Below, piece by piece: positions 36,778 through 46,836 of a DNA stretch of 64,000 nt. The number at the start of each line of letters is the position of its first letter. The stretch's first letter is position 1. Origin of the DNA: Mermis nigrescens (Eukaryota > Nematoda > Enoplea > Mermithida > Mermithidae); NCBI GenBank assembly GCA_036768485.1, contig JAVLUZ010000154.1:2252529-2316528 (forward strand). The letters are read 5' to 3'. The translations under genes were made by a program, and so were the position numbers. The notes beneath the pieces are model-generated. The model searched no databases and was not told where the DNA came from. It worked only from the letters and a program-made list of their open reading frames with translations.

Positions 36778-36785
36778 TATCGATA
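36778..36785 (+). promoter_or_regulatory. TATCGATA (DRE-like) motif upstream of eIF1A ATG
   Basis: A perfect TATCGATA palindrome, followed by a second ATCGAT, lies 22 bp before the start codon. This motif is the DREF-binding element of housekeeping promoters in insects. Its role here is inferred only. Confidence 0.4.
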
Positions 36786-36806
36786 TATCGATCGTTCTAG
36801 TGAATC

Positions 36807-36822
36807 ATGCCGAAAAATAAAG
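36807..36822 (+). CDS. EIF1A: eIF1A exon 1 (MPKNK + 1 nt)
   Basis: ATG CCG AAA AAT AAA G, the conserved eIF1A N-terminus. The intron position after the first base of the Gly codon matches the position I recall in vertebrate genes. The next bases are GAAAAA, not GT. Reading through gives a stop four codons later. Intron 1 is 69 nt with a normal TTATAG acceptor. Confidence 0.8.
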
Positions 36823-39800
36823 GAAAAAAATATTCATAAAAAGCGTACAAAATAAAAATTGAAAAAATATAATTATTTCGTTAAATTATAGGAAAAGGTG
36901 GTAAGAATCGCAGGAGAGGAAAAAACGAGAACGAAGCTGAGAAAAGAGAATTGGTATTCAAGGAAGATGGTCAAGGTGATAAGATGAAAAAGTCGATATT
37001 TTATTTGTTAACTTTTTGGTTTTCAAATATTTTTTGGTATATTCTAGTTTATTTCTTGTTCAATTTTCTACATCGATTTCAAGCAATAGTTGCCAACATA
37101 CATGCACAGCATGGGAATTCCGGGGGGTGAAAACCTGAAGTGCCTTTTGGGCCCAAAAATGGCCGGTACGCGTTAAAAAACATCGTTTTTTTGGCGCTTC
37201 TGACGATACTCTATCCTTCTAGAGCATAAAATCATGAAAAAAATTTCGAAAAAGTCGAATAAATTGACCAATATATGGCTTAAAACATGAATATATGGCG
37301 CGAAGCGCCGAAAATTCGGCGATTTTGAGCAAATAGATAGCCAAAAACCCTTAAAAAGACACTTTCTCTACCAATTTTCAGGTAAGTTTAGGAAACTTTT
37401 GAAAAATCGCCAATTCTGGGGGGGGGTGAAAAATTCTTTGCGGGGGTGAAAAATGATTCTGCGTGGGGTGAAATTCCCCCCCCAAACCCCCCAAGATCAT
37501 GTATGGTTGCCAAAAGTTAGATGAAATGAATTAATAAAAGATAATTAGGTAAATAAAAGCTCATCTGGATAAAGTGATAAATTGATAAAAGTAAACAATG
37601 AATTAACAAAATCATTATAATTAATTAGATTGTGTATGAATTAATCTTTGCCTAATATTTAACTTTCAAATATTGCTGAATTAATCGGTGAGGGCCCCCG
37701 AAATTAAATTATTTTGTTTTTATATTTTTTTCGGAGAAAAAAATCAAAAATTTCCGAGAAACGCTTAAAAGTGGCATTATTTCTGACTACCACCCACTAA
37801 TAGTTCTCCAAATGTCTGACGTAAAAAATATCGGATCTCGTTCCCCCAAATAAAATTCTGAATATGGACCTAATAATGACCTACTATTTGGTCAAAACGT
37901 CTAAAAAACGATAGAAAACAAAATTAAATAACTTTGAGCTCTGAAAGCGAGGGAGTAAAAATTCTCAATTTTTATTTTTTATCAAAAATTTAAATATTTT
38001 TGGAATCGATATAAATTAAAATTTAAAATCGTTCAACCCAAAATTAGCTAAATCAAAAAATGAATGCGTTATTTATCGCATAAAACTCGAAGATTACGAA
38101 AATCATGAGATGTATTTAATGGTTAGTTGTATTTAATTGTTTTATTCGTCTTTCGGATCTTGTATACTAATTTCAGCCCCAGCGTTTTTTTAGCCGATCC
38201 GCATAAGCTACAGTAACCAAACTTTATAAGGAGATAGCTATAAGCCTATTGTACTGATCTGGCAAAATTGAGTAACTTACGGTGTAAACTTACTGTTTAA
38301 CACTCACAGTTTACAACGTACTAACGGCATCTAAAAACTGTAAACGATTCGGTGGGTTTCAAACAAAGCAGTTTTTTGTAACTCAATCAACATCCTACAT
38401 TAAAAAAGTAAGTTTAAAAAAGTTATTTTAAAGTAGGTTTAAAAGTAAAGTAAAGGTAAGTTTTTTTAATTTATTTTAAAGCAGTGAGTTTACAACGTAA
38501 GTTAATCAATTTTGTCAGATTAGTACAATAGGCTTATAGCTATCTCCTTGTAAAAGTTTGGTTACTGTAGCTTATATGGATCGGCTAAAAACGCTGGGGA
38601 TAATTGATACTAGATCCATCTTTCTTTCTAATGGGTATATTCAATTTCATATATTCTCTTGTCAGAATACGGACAAGTAATAAAAATGTTGGGCAATGGA
38701 CGATTGCAGGCCTATTGCTTCGATGGCAATGTTAGACTTTGTCATATTAGGGGAAAGTTAAGGAAAAAGGTGAGAGCAACGAATTGGGAGGAGTTCGAAG
38801 TTTTGATTCGACTGAAATAGATATAAATGAAAAAATATTAGATTTAAAGAACAAAAAAGCCTAAATTTCGAAGATTTTGAGTAGTTTGGACTAATCGTTG
38901 CTAAGTTTTGTGGATCAATCTCAATTCTCTAAAACGGACTCTCTTTAGGGGATAGGGGCTCCTCTTCACCCGAAGTTTCTCGTCTCCCTCCATGCCCCTG
39001 ACCCGCTTCCTCCGTATTTTGTGAAAACTGCTTGTTTGTTTGGCCATTTTTTAGGCATTTTTTTGTCATTTTTAGGATCTTTTCGCCTTTTTTGGCCACA
39101 AAATTTGCGTCAGTAGACTCGAGGCAAACTCCTTTGCCCCCTGACCCGCAATTTTTGGCCAAAAATGTCAGAAAAACACATAAAAATCGCAAAAAATTCG
39201 AGTTAGCCAAAAATCGGGAAGTGGCAAAATAGTTTCGAATTTTGGGAGTGGACGGACCAACTTTGGGGGATCCCCTATCCCCCTGTTATATGTATATGGG
39301 CACATGTCATAGGTGCGCAAGGTCAAGCTTTCAGGGGGTTGAAAATCAAAAAATTGCCAGACAGCTATCTACAAAGCCATTCTGGTCTCAGAAAACTTGC
39401 TCTATAGCCTTTTTTGGATTCACAAACATAGTTGTATAGCCTTTTTGGACTAAAACTAGCTATTAATCCCTATTTGGAGTCGAGAAAATAGCTATATATC
39501 CTTTTGATAGTCAGAAAGGACAACTAAATAGTATTTTTGAGCTCAAAAAGACTATATAGCTGGTTTCCTGAGCCCAGAAAGGCTGTTTAGCCAATTTACT
39601 TAGCCCAAAATGGCTACATCTACGGTTTTTCGGCCAAAATCGCTGTTTAGCTAATAGTTTTCAAAGCTCATGGGGAAGGGGCATATTACCCCCTCGCCAT
39701 GCTCTTGCAGTGGCGGATCCAGGATTGTTCCTAAGGGGGGTCCCAATGGGGGGCGGGAACCCTGACGGCGGAAAAATATTTGTTTTAACCGGAAAAGCGC

Positions 39801-42800
39801 TAAAAATCGCTCAAAAATCCTTAATTTTGCGCACTATTTTGGGCCAATGGGAGGGAAGGCGGCCGTACCCCCTCGGCCCCCCTAAATCCGCCCCTGTGCT
39901 CCTGTATGCCACAGAAGCATATGATTTGCCACACATTCCAACCTAACTCATCCTTACGGCTAACGTATGATGCCTGTTGTTGTATCTACAATAAGTTTAA
40001 ATTTTGAAAAATGAGCTTGCTAAGCGAGAGTTGTAAACAAGAGAAACTTGAAGTTTAAACATACCATTAAATTATGAAGAGAATTATAAAATATTTTAAA
40101 CTATGAGAAAATGAAAAGATGGGATTTTAGTAAATTGAAGCAAATTTAGAGGATATGATGAAACATTATTGTTGAGAATAGGACGATCACGTGCTATGTA
40201 TAACGACTCCTTGATTAAAAGATCAAAAGAGTTGGATGCTCGACTAATAACCTTGAAGCAATCTGATGTAATTGAATGATTACTACTTGAGATATGTTTG
40301 TGAATAGCAGATAAGCTATCACCCTGAATTGGCTTTCCTGTAGCAAATGAGATGCCAGTATGCTCTGCAATTCTATTCCCAAAATGTCGGCGAGTTTCGC
40401 CAATGTAACTAGCCATACAGCTAGAACACGTATACTTATATACTAAATTTGAGAGTAGCTTAGCAGGTACAGCATCCTTGTTTTTGAAAAACCGGCTTAT
40501 ACACATGACAGGTTTGTAAACAAACCTTACTCTAATCTGAGGGTAAAATGCAGATATAAGCTTTAGAATTCTGCTGCGTACATTGTAGCCATGCACACCA
40601 GTGTAAGGCAAGACAAGAGAATAGCATAATTTATCACACCCGACTTTCATTTCATCACTCTTATTATAAAGCTTTGTCATAAAGTCTGATATGACCTTAT
40701 CAATCAAGCCAAGGGGATACTCATTTTGCAGTAGAGTCTGCTTCAGCTTGTCAATATCAGAGACAAAAGTCTGATATGAGTTAACAATCATGTAAATGCG
40801 ACTCACAAAGTGTCTTTATTAAACCAACGTTATAGGCAAAAGGAATGAAGCTAGACAATTTGGCATAAAGGCCAGAAAATGTAGGTTTCTGATATGATGA
40901 TGTCACAATATCATCGGACTCCCTTTCAACAAGAACATCGAGGAGAATTTATGTCACATTCAGTTTCAAATGTGAACTTCATATTAGGATGTTGCTGATT
41001 CATGTAATCACAGAACTTAGTAGGCTGATTTCTGTCAGAAAACACTACAAATGTGTCATCAGCGTAACGTACATAAAACTTGGGTCTGATCTTTATATTA
41101 CAGTCTCTGAGCCACTTTGTTTCATGATGGCTCAAGAAAATGTTGGCAAGAACTGGGCCAAGCGGATTACCCATAGCAACACCATCTATCTGTTGATAGA
41201 TTTTACCATTGCACGTAAAGTAACAATCTTTAACTGCTAGCTCTAGAAGCAGTTTGAATTGATGACGATTCATGTTATTTACTAACATGACATTCTGATC
41301 ATCAAATAGTTTCCTAATACATATGTCAATGGTCTCATTGAGTGGAATATTAGTGAACAAGCTTTGAACATCAAGACTAGCCATAAAATGATGGCTTTTG
41401 AATGTAAAAGCCTTAAGTCTTGTCAGGAAACTACCAGTGTCACATAAAGTGTATTCATTTGTACTTATGTCTTGTACGATCGGCACAAAATACTTAGCCA
41501 ACTTTATAAGTTGGAGTGTTGATGGCTGACAAGATCAGTCTTAAGCCTGCCATAACTGTATCCTACAGGATTTATACTTTTATACACATCAGCAGATAGT
41601 CCATTCTGCTTATGAACCTTCAGTATACGGGCTGATATGCGTTTCTCAACTGAGCGTATAAACTGACAAGGATTACAGTCAATGACTTTGAACTTTGAGA
41701 TATCATTCAAGACATCATTCAACTTCCTAATGTAGTCATCTTTGTTCAAAGTTACAACTTGGTTACCCTTATCTGCCTTTAGGACAATGATATTCTTGTC
41801 TTTTGACAGATTGCTGAGGATTTCATAGTCACGCTTTTATAGATTATCACAATGCTTCTTATCATAATTAAAGTATGAGCTAATAGCAATGTCACGCAAT
41901 CGATTCTTTATTATTTGCATTTTTACATTATCACAGCTAAAGGCAGTTTGTTTATTGAGGAAACCCATCAGTTTCTCAAAGGCAGCAAATAATCACCATA
42001 CTCGATCTTCCTAGGTGTAATAGAGTACTTCATACCATAAGACAAGACGAGCTTCTCATGAGCTGTCAAAACTAGGTTACTTAAATTAACCACAACCTTG
42101 TCAGGATCGATACTATTAACACTTCTTATGCATAAGCAAGTTTTTTACCTTCTTGCTATACAACTGTCTAACATGAGTTGAGAGATTTAGACACATTGCG
42201 TCTAATGTATGTTAATGATACCTGAGAATCAAGCCAGGATACTCCTGAATTAAACAAGGTTATCTGTGCCTTCAAATCTCTTTGGACTCTTTCGACCTCT
42301 TTGATTTTACCTTTCATTTCCTCATTAAGCAGAAGCCTCTGGCATGTTATATAACACTTAGAACGCCAAGCATCCTATTAGAAACCTTGAAAGCCAGAAA
42401 TTTAGGAAGCAAATCATTATCAATGCATTTCTTAAGGAATGCAACATCCAACTGAAGCTTATCATAGCGAAGTTGAGAGCTTCTACTTTTCTCAAAAGTA
42501 ACACAACTCCATGATCATACTTATTCTCCAAATATGTGAATATATTTAGCTTTAAACGAATCTTGAAAAAGAAAAGCAAGAATAAAGAAAGCTTCTTAAG
42601 TCTAAAACTCACCAGGCCTTCCAACCCGCCCTTACCTCCACCCATCCTAGATGTTGTAGCAGTAGTAGAAGTTATCTGACTAGCTGAAGTTGTTTGATTG
42701 ACAGGCGATTTTCTCCCAATTTGCCTCACGCAGATTGTGTTCTTTAAACTTTTTTTTAAAAGGTTGAGTTTATCGATTTTGTGGAGAAAACGCGTTTTGT

Positions 42801-43635
42801 CTGATTGCTTTCAATCAATTATCCTTTTGTTGGAAATTTAAGTCATATTTTTCTAGCTCTTTTCGGTCTATATTCAGAATATAAGAAAAATTAATATAAA
42901 TCAATAGTTTATTTAGTGTTATATAAATAATATAATATTTTTTGAATAAGATCAATAATTAATAATCAGTAAGTGTATTTTTCTAACAATTTTTAATCGA
43001 AAATCAAACCATTAAAAAGTTTGAATTATCGTCATACATGTACAGCATGGGAATTCTGGGGGGGGTGAAATTATGAAGTGCCGTTTTTGGGGTCCAAAAA
43101 TCGTAGGTACGCGGCAAAAGCATCGTTTTTCAACGTTTATGACGATGCTCTATCTTTCTAGAGCATGAAAACAAAAAATTTAGAACAAAAATCAAAAAAG
43201 TCGGAACAAAATATAGTCAAAACAAGAGTAAAATGGCGCGAAGCGCGAAAATTTGGCAGTTTGGAGCAAATAGATAGCTAAAAACGCTTTAAAAAGCGTC
43301 TTTTCTACAAATTTTTAGAAAATTTCTGGGAACTTTCAAGAAATCGTCAATTTTCTGTGGGGGATGGAAAAATTTTTGCGGGAGGGGGATGAAAATTTTT
43401 CTGGGGGAATGAAAACCCCCAAACCCCTCAGATCATGTATGATTATCATCATTAGCATTTTGGCAACATTTCGAATTTGCATAACTGCACAGATTTTTTT
43501 AGACGTGGATCAACGCCGGCGATATTATTCTAATTGGCTTGCGAGATTATCAGACTAAGAAAGCCGATGTCATTCAAAAGTACAATGCCGACGAAGCGCG
43601 AAATTTGAAAACGTACGGTGAATTGCCCGAAAACG
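36807..43635 (+). CDS. EIF1A: Eukaryotic translation initiation factor 1A (spliced, C-terminus not found)
   Basis: Exons 36807-36822, 36892-36975, 38666-38769 and 43503-43635 join in frame to encode the first 112 residues. eIF1A binds the 40S subunit A site with eIF1, promotes scanning and start-codon selection. Recognisable blocks: N-terminal basic [22 protein letters not shown]-fold parts [38 protein letters not shown] and [16 protein letters not shown], and the helix [19 protein letters not shown]. Animal eIF1A is about 143 residues, so an acidic tail exon of about 30 residues is missing, possibly in the gap or beyond unrecognised repeats. Oddities: a GA donor in intron 1, and introns 2-4 loaded with transposons. 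No stop or frameshift was seen in exons 2-4. Confidence 0.95.
36892..36975 (+). CDS. EIF1A: eIF1A exon 2
   Basis: Between acceptor ATTATAG and donor CAAG|GTGATA. It encodes [20 protein letters not shown] and VFKEDGQ. The basic N-terminal tail contacts ribosome and eIF1 or eIF5. Confidence 0.95.
37097..37505 (+). mobile_element. Family-B hAT-like MITE (409 bp) in eIF1A intron 2
   Basis: It starts CATACATG and ends CATGTATG, with a perfect 8-bp duplication GTTGCCAA (37089-37096, 37506-37513). The body contains AGCATGGGAATTC, CGATACTCTATCCTTCTAGAGCAT, the GGCGCGAAGCGCCG hairpin followed by AAAATTCGGCG, and a G-run/C-run 3' part. There is no ORF. Confidence 0.88.
38177..38599. mobile_element. 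MITE with about 115-bp terminal inverted repeats in eIF1A intron 2
   Basis: Left CCCCAGCGTTTTTTTAGCCG and right CGGCTAAAAACGCTGGGG continue inward as inverted repeats through GTTACTGTAGCTTAT and ATAGCTATAAGCC. The element is 423 bp with no ORF. A target duplication was not evident, so the superfamily is open. Confidence 0.8.
38666..38769 (+). CDS. EIF1A: eIF1A exon 3 (OB fold)
   Basis: The acceptor CTTGTCAG and donor AAAAAG|GTGAGA flank it. It encodes [19 protein letters not shown], then [16 protein letters not shown], strands of the OB fold that bind rRNA near the A site. It ends exactly on a codon boundary. Confidence 0.97.
38770..39354. other. eIF1A intron 3, 5' part: diverged repeat fragments
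   Basis: G-run/C-run stretches with TTTTGGCCACAAAATTTGCG-like sequence recall families A and B but lack ends. The ORFs here are not credible. Confidence 0.4.
39355..39660. repeat. Degenerate tandem repeat (about 45 bp, TATAGCC-TTTTTGG)
   Basis: Units with AGCTATATAGCC, TTTTTGGA and TCAGAAA recur about seven times with strong divergence. Confidence 0.55.
39708..39896 (+). mobile_element. Family-G hAT-like MITE (189 bp)
   Basis: It starts CAGTGGCGGATCCAGG and ends TAAATCCGCCCCTG. Flanks TGCTCTTG (39700-39707) and TGCTCCTG (39897-39904) match 7 of 8. CAGTGGCGGAT termini with 8-bp duplications are a well-known hAT pattern in animals. Confidence 0.85.
40096..40806 (-). pseudogene. Penelope-like C-terminal region with GIY-YIG endonuclease
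   Basis: A 236-codon frame with [18 protein letters not shown], a CxxC pair inside [17 protein letters not shown], then [11 protein letters not shown] and [16 protein letters not shown]. The VYKYTC...ASYIGET..R...R..EH pattern is the GIY-YIG domain with its metal-binding cysteines, which nicks target DNA. A frame break separates it from the RT frame upstream. Confidence 0.9.
40926..41749 (-). pseudogene. Penelope-like reverse transcriptase core
   Basis: Two adjoining frames. 41749-41504 contains [13 protein letters not shown] and [14 protein letters not shown]. 41501-40926 contains [35 protein letters not shown] and [12 protein letters not shown], with catalytic YADD near 41066-41055. A frameshift at 41502-41503 separates them. 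The LDVxSLFTNIP and GVAMGxPLGP motifs are diagnostic of Penelope-like RT. Confidence 0.92.
43033..43441 (+). mobile_element. Family-B hAT-like MITE (409 bp) just upstream of eIF1A exon 4
   Basis: CATACATG ... CATGTATG ends with flanks ATTATCGT (43025-43032) and ATTATCAT (43442-43449), 7 of 8. It is the same length and orientation as the copy in intron 2 and shares AGCATGGGAATTC, GACGATGCTCTATC and GGCGCGAAGCG. It leaves only 53 bp of host intron before the acceptor of exon 4. Confidence 0.88.
43503..43635 (+). CDS. EIF1A: eIF1A exon 4
   Basis: The acceptor TTTTTTTAG and donor AACG|GTCAGT flank it. It encodes [17 protein letters not shown], then [20 protein letters not shown] and ELPEN. The first residue is Thr where Val is usual (KVWIN). 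A family-B MITE ends 53 bp upstream of the acceptor. The first unit of a tandem repeat spans the donor. Confidence 0.95.
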
Positions 43636-44341
43636 GTCAGTTTACACTGCATTTTTTATACTATTCTTTATATGTGCCTACTACTTGAATTACTTGGTCG
43701 ACGTGCATTGATTTATTCGCACGGGTGTGATCTAGAAATGGTCGCACACCGACCGCTCCAAAATGTGCCAGTTTACATTACGCTTTTGTTTACATTGAGC
43801 TTGACGACGGATCGTCCGAAAATGATCAGTTTACAGCGCATTTTTGGTTTACACCACACTTTATTAGTCGGCGGTCATTGATTGCAAGACCAGAAATTTA
43901 GAACGTACGCCAACTTTCCCCGAATGGAGGAGTTTACACTACGTTTTTGTTTAATCTGCTCTTGTTTTTCCGTATTCTAGACTTTCTATTCGATGTTGCT
44001 TGACCGCGCGGGTTTATTCAAAAACGTAACTACGTCTAATTAGGCGAAAAAGGGTCAGTTTATATTGGACTTTTTTCTACTCTTCCTCAGTTTTTATAAT
44101 CTACATTTCGAGCTATCAAGTCAGCATTGATTGTGCTGTCATGGTATGAAACGCATATTGGTTGAATTGGGTACATTAAATTTGTTTAAACTGCGTTTTT
44201 CCTACTTTGCCTTCATTTCATTGATCTTTATATGCCTGGATTGGACGTTCGTTATTTGAAAACGTACGTTTTGCCCAGAAACGATCACACATTTTGTCTA
44301 CACTACATTTGATGGCGTTGTTTTCAAGTATAAGTGGTCAG
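43600..44341 (+). repeat. Degenerate tandem repeat at the start of eIF1A intron 4
   Basis: Units combine AACGTACG, a CCCGAAAACGG-like block and CAGTTTACACTGCATTTTT. They occur at about 43608-43655, 43750-43790, 43800-43850, 43898-43950, 44020-44075 and 44256-44310. The first unit includes the last 28 bp of coding exon 4. A further unit lies at about 45840-45875 after the inserted A/C/B elements. Confidence 0.65.
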
Positions 44342-44551
44342 CATAGGTGGGCAGCGGAAAAATTCTGGGAGGTGTGTGCACGATTTTTTAAAGGTCAACA
44401 AATGGTCTTAAAAATGGTGGTATGGCGGAAAACACCATTTCAAGCGTTTCTCATCGAGCTACTATCCATTGGCATCAAAAAATTGCGGAAAAGACAAAAA
44501 AATATCAAAAATTGAATTCTAGGGGTATTCAGCCTTCTGTAGGGTGCATGC

Positions 44552-44965
44552 CTGTGTTTTTTTCGTACAAGGTCCGTTTGTACATGTACAAAGATGGTTC
44601 GCCATGAGTCTTACATTTTGTACACACAAATTTTTCGGTACTATAATATGGTACAGTAGCGATTTTTAGTGTGGCAAAAACAGAGTTGTTCGACCATTGG
44701 TCACGTATTTTAGCAATTTCTAGGTTTCTGAGGGCAAAAATCAGTAAAAATCGTCTCAAAACGGCGCGAAGCGCCAAAAAATTTGGCATTCTTTCAAAAT
44801 GCAATTTCTGAAATTATAAAGATATATTGAACACACAATTGCTCATTTCGAACCTTTTTTGCAGTTTTTGTCTTCCAAAAATCTTTGTACATGTACAAAG
44901 ACGGTCCCCAAAAGTCTTTGTACATCGCGAAAAATCTTTGCCAAATACACACAAAAAAAACCGTG
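44552..44965 (+). mobile_element. Family-C element, first of tandem pair
   Basis: 414 bp from CTGTGTTTTTTTCGTAC to ACAAAAAAAACCGTG. Flanked by GTGCATGC (44544-44551) and GTGCATAC (44966-44973), 7 of 8. The interior has the TATAATATGGTACAGTAGCG block and the GGCGCGAAGCGCC hairpin. Confidence 0.82.
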
Positions 44966-44973
44966 GTGCATAC

Positions 44974-45405
44974 GAGTGTTTTTTTGTACAAGTTCCGTTT
45001 GTACATGTACAAAGATGGTCCCCATGAGTCTTTGTCCATTTTGTACACACAAATTTTTTTGTTCTATAATATAGTAAATTAGCGATTTTAGTGTGGTAAA
45101 AACAGAGTTGTTCGACCTTTGGTAGTGTATTTTAGCTAATTTTTGGGTTTCTGAGGCGCAAAAATCGCTAAGAATCGTCTTAAAATGGCGCTAAGCGCTG
45201 AAAAATTTGAAATTTTTCCTTTTGAATGCAATTTCTGCCATTATGAAGCTATATAAAACACACGGTTACTCATTCCGAAAATTTTTACGAATTTTGGGCC
45301 TTTTTTGCAATTTTTGTCTTCCCGAAAATCTTTGTACATATACAAAGACGGTTCCGAAAAGTCTTCGTACATCGGGGAAATCTACGCCGAATACAAAAAA
45401 CCGTG
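44974..45405 (+). mobile_element. Family-C element, second of tandem pair
   Basis: 432 bp from GAGTGTTTTTTTGTAC to ATACAAAAAACCGTG. Flanked on both sides by perfect GTGCATAC (44966-44973, 45406-45413). It shares the left duplication with its neighbour. Confidence 0.85.
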
Positions 45406-45454
45406 GTGCATACCCACCCAAACCCCTTCGCCACGCCTGTGTGTAATAGTCAGC

Positions 45455-45790
45455 AGACAGGGACAGCATGGGAATTCTGGGGGGAATTGGAAAGTGACTT
45501 TTTATTCTCAAACATGGCGGATACGCGTGAAAAACATCGTTTTCGGCGTTTCTGGCGATGCTCTTTGTTGCTAGAGCATAAAAACAGAAAAAAATTGAAA
45601 AATTTGAATAAATTGAAGAATGTAATATGAAAAAAGGGTAGGTCTCGGCGATAAGCGCCGAAAATTTGACGCTTTCTAGCTTACTGATTGGTAAAAACGC
45701 TCAAAAAGCACATTTTCTACCAATTTTTTGGCAAATTTTGGAAAATCGCGAATTTGGGGAGGGTTAAAAATTTTTGGTTCGATTATGGTG
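45455..45790 (+). repeat. Truncated family-B copy
   Basis: ACAGCATGGGAATTCTGGGG, GGCGATGCTCTTTG..GCTAGAGCAT and TCTCGGCGATAAGCGCCG blocks follow in family-B order. The right end is missing. Confidence 0.65.
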
Positions 45791-45888
45791 GTCATCGCTG
45801 ATTGATCGGCCTTATGTTGAGAACATAGAGCGAATGATAGGACAAAGTTCAGTTTACACCGCGCTTTTTAGAACCATGATCAATTACA

Positions 45889-46165
45889 TACATGGACCGC
45901 ATAGATATTCGGGGGGGACAGCTGAAAGCAAAAACTTTTTCTGAAGTTCCCTTTTTGGGCTCTAAACAAACAGGTATGCATGCTTCAAAAATACCGTTTT
46001 TGGCGGTTCTGACGATGCTTTTCTCCTTTTTAGAACGAAAAAAGGACCGGAAAAATTTGAGTATATTGAAGAAAATATAGCCAAAAATGAATCAATGGCT
46101 CCAAACGTTGAAAATTTGGCGCCTTTGTGCCACAAGATTGCTTTGAAGGCTCAAAACGACACGTT
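45889..46165 (+). repeat. Truncated family-B copy
   Basis: It begins CATACATGGACCGCATAG, contains GGCGGTTCTGACGATGCT and a decayed GGCGCCTTTGTGCC hairpin. The right end was not found. Confidence 0.55.
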
Positions 46166-46820
46166 GTCTACGGTTTTTTTTTTGAAAACCCAAAAATTTC
46201 GGGGCTGAAGGAAGTTTTTTTTGGCAATATCTCTAGGAGTTTTCAATAATAAACAACAGTTAGAAAAATGTTCAATTAGTGGTATTACGCTAGAAAATTT
46301 TTGTTTAACACGAAGAATGCCTTCGTAATTTCGCGTTGGGCGTATATACCTCGTTGGACAGAGAAGCTGACCGCAAATTGGGGTGGCGATTTCAGTGGTT
46401 TAGGGTGCACAAAGGACAGGGTCGGCAGGGCGGGGCTGAAATCCCAAAAGCCACAACATCAAATTCAACTTTACGATTTTTTTGCTGTTTTAATGATCAA
46501 CATATTTAAAATAGCCTATAAATCGTTTTTACGTGGTAATATCGCCATTCTGACTGCATTATATCACTTTTAACACTGAGAAATGCAAGAACGTATCAAA
46601 TTCGGGCGGTTTTTGAATAAAAAGTACTTAAAAGCACTAATCTGGCGCGAAGCGCCGGAAAAATTTTGTCGTTTTTTCTACTGCCTTTGACCTCGAATGC
46701 ATGAAAACGTTCCATCAGCTCAAAATCGCCGGACAGTACCTGTCCGGCTGACTTTAAGGGGGATAATGCTCCCCTCACCCTCTATGTGCATGTATGGTCT
46801 GGAACCTATCCTGTCGATAA
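46166..46820. repeat. Diverged A/B-like fragments
   Basis: A GGCGCGAAGCGCCGG hairpin lies at about 46643 and a terminal-type GTGCATGTATGGTCTGG near 46786-46802. Left borders are unclear. No gene was seen. Confidence 0.5.
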
Positions 46821-46836
46821 TACAGGGTGTCCCACC

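Larger units (their letters stand above)
39996..42735 (-). mobile_element. Penelope-like retroelement (RT + GIY-YIG), decayed, in eIF1A intron 3
   Basis: Antisense to eIF1A. From 42729 downward: an N-terminal Ser/Thr- and Gly-rich region; a helical region with [29 protein letters not shown]; an RT core; and a C-terminal GIY-YIG nuclease. Penelope-like elements use this layout. At least one stop (near 41836) and frameshifts near 41502 and 40810-40925 inactivate it. The 3' end near 39996 is supported by a second copy of that end at 55234-55375. Confidence 0.9.
44342..45445 (+). mobile_element. Family-A element split by two family-C insertions
   Basis: The A body runs 44342-44551 and resumes 45406-45445 (GTGCATACCCACCCAAACCCC ... 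CCTGTGTGT). Putative duplications are GTGGTCAG (44334-44341) and ATAGTCAG (45446-45453), 6 of 8. Two family-C elements sit head-to-tail inside its GTGCATAC motif. Confidence 0.75.

Noticed and set aside
44794..45082. Cys/Thr-rich overlapping ORFs (MYKDG..., CTCTKT...)
   Set aside because: Translations of the TTTGTACATGTACAAAG hairpin in family C.
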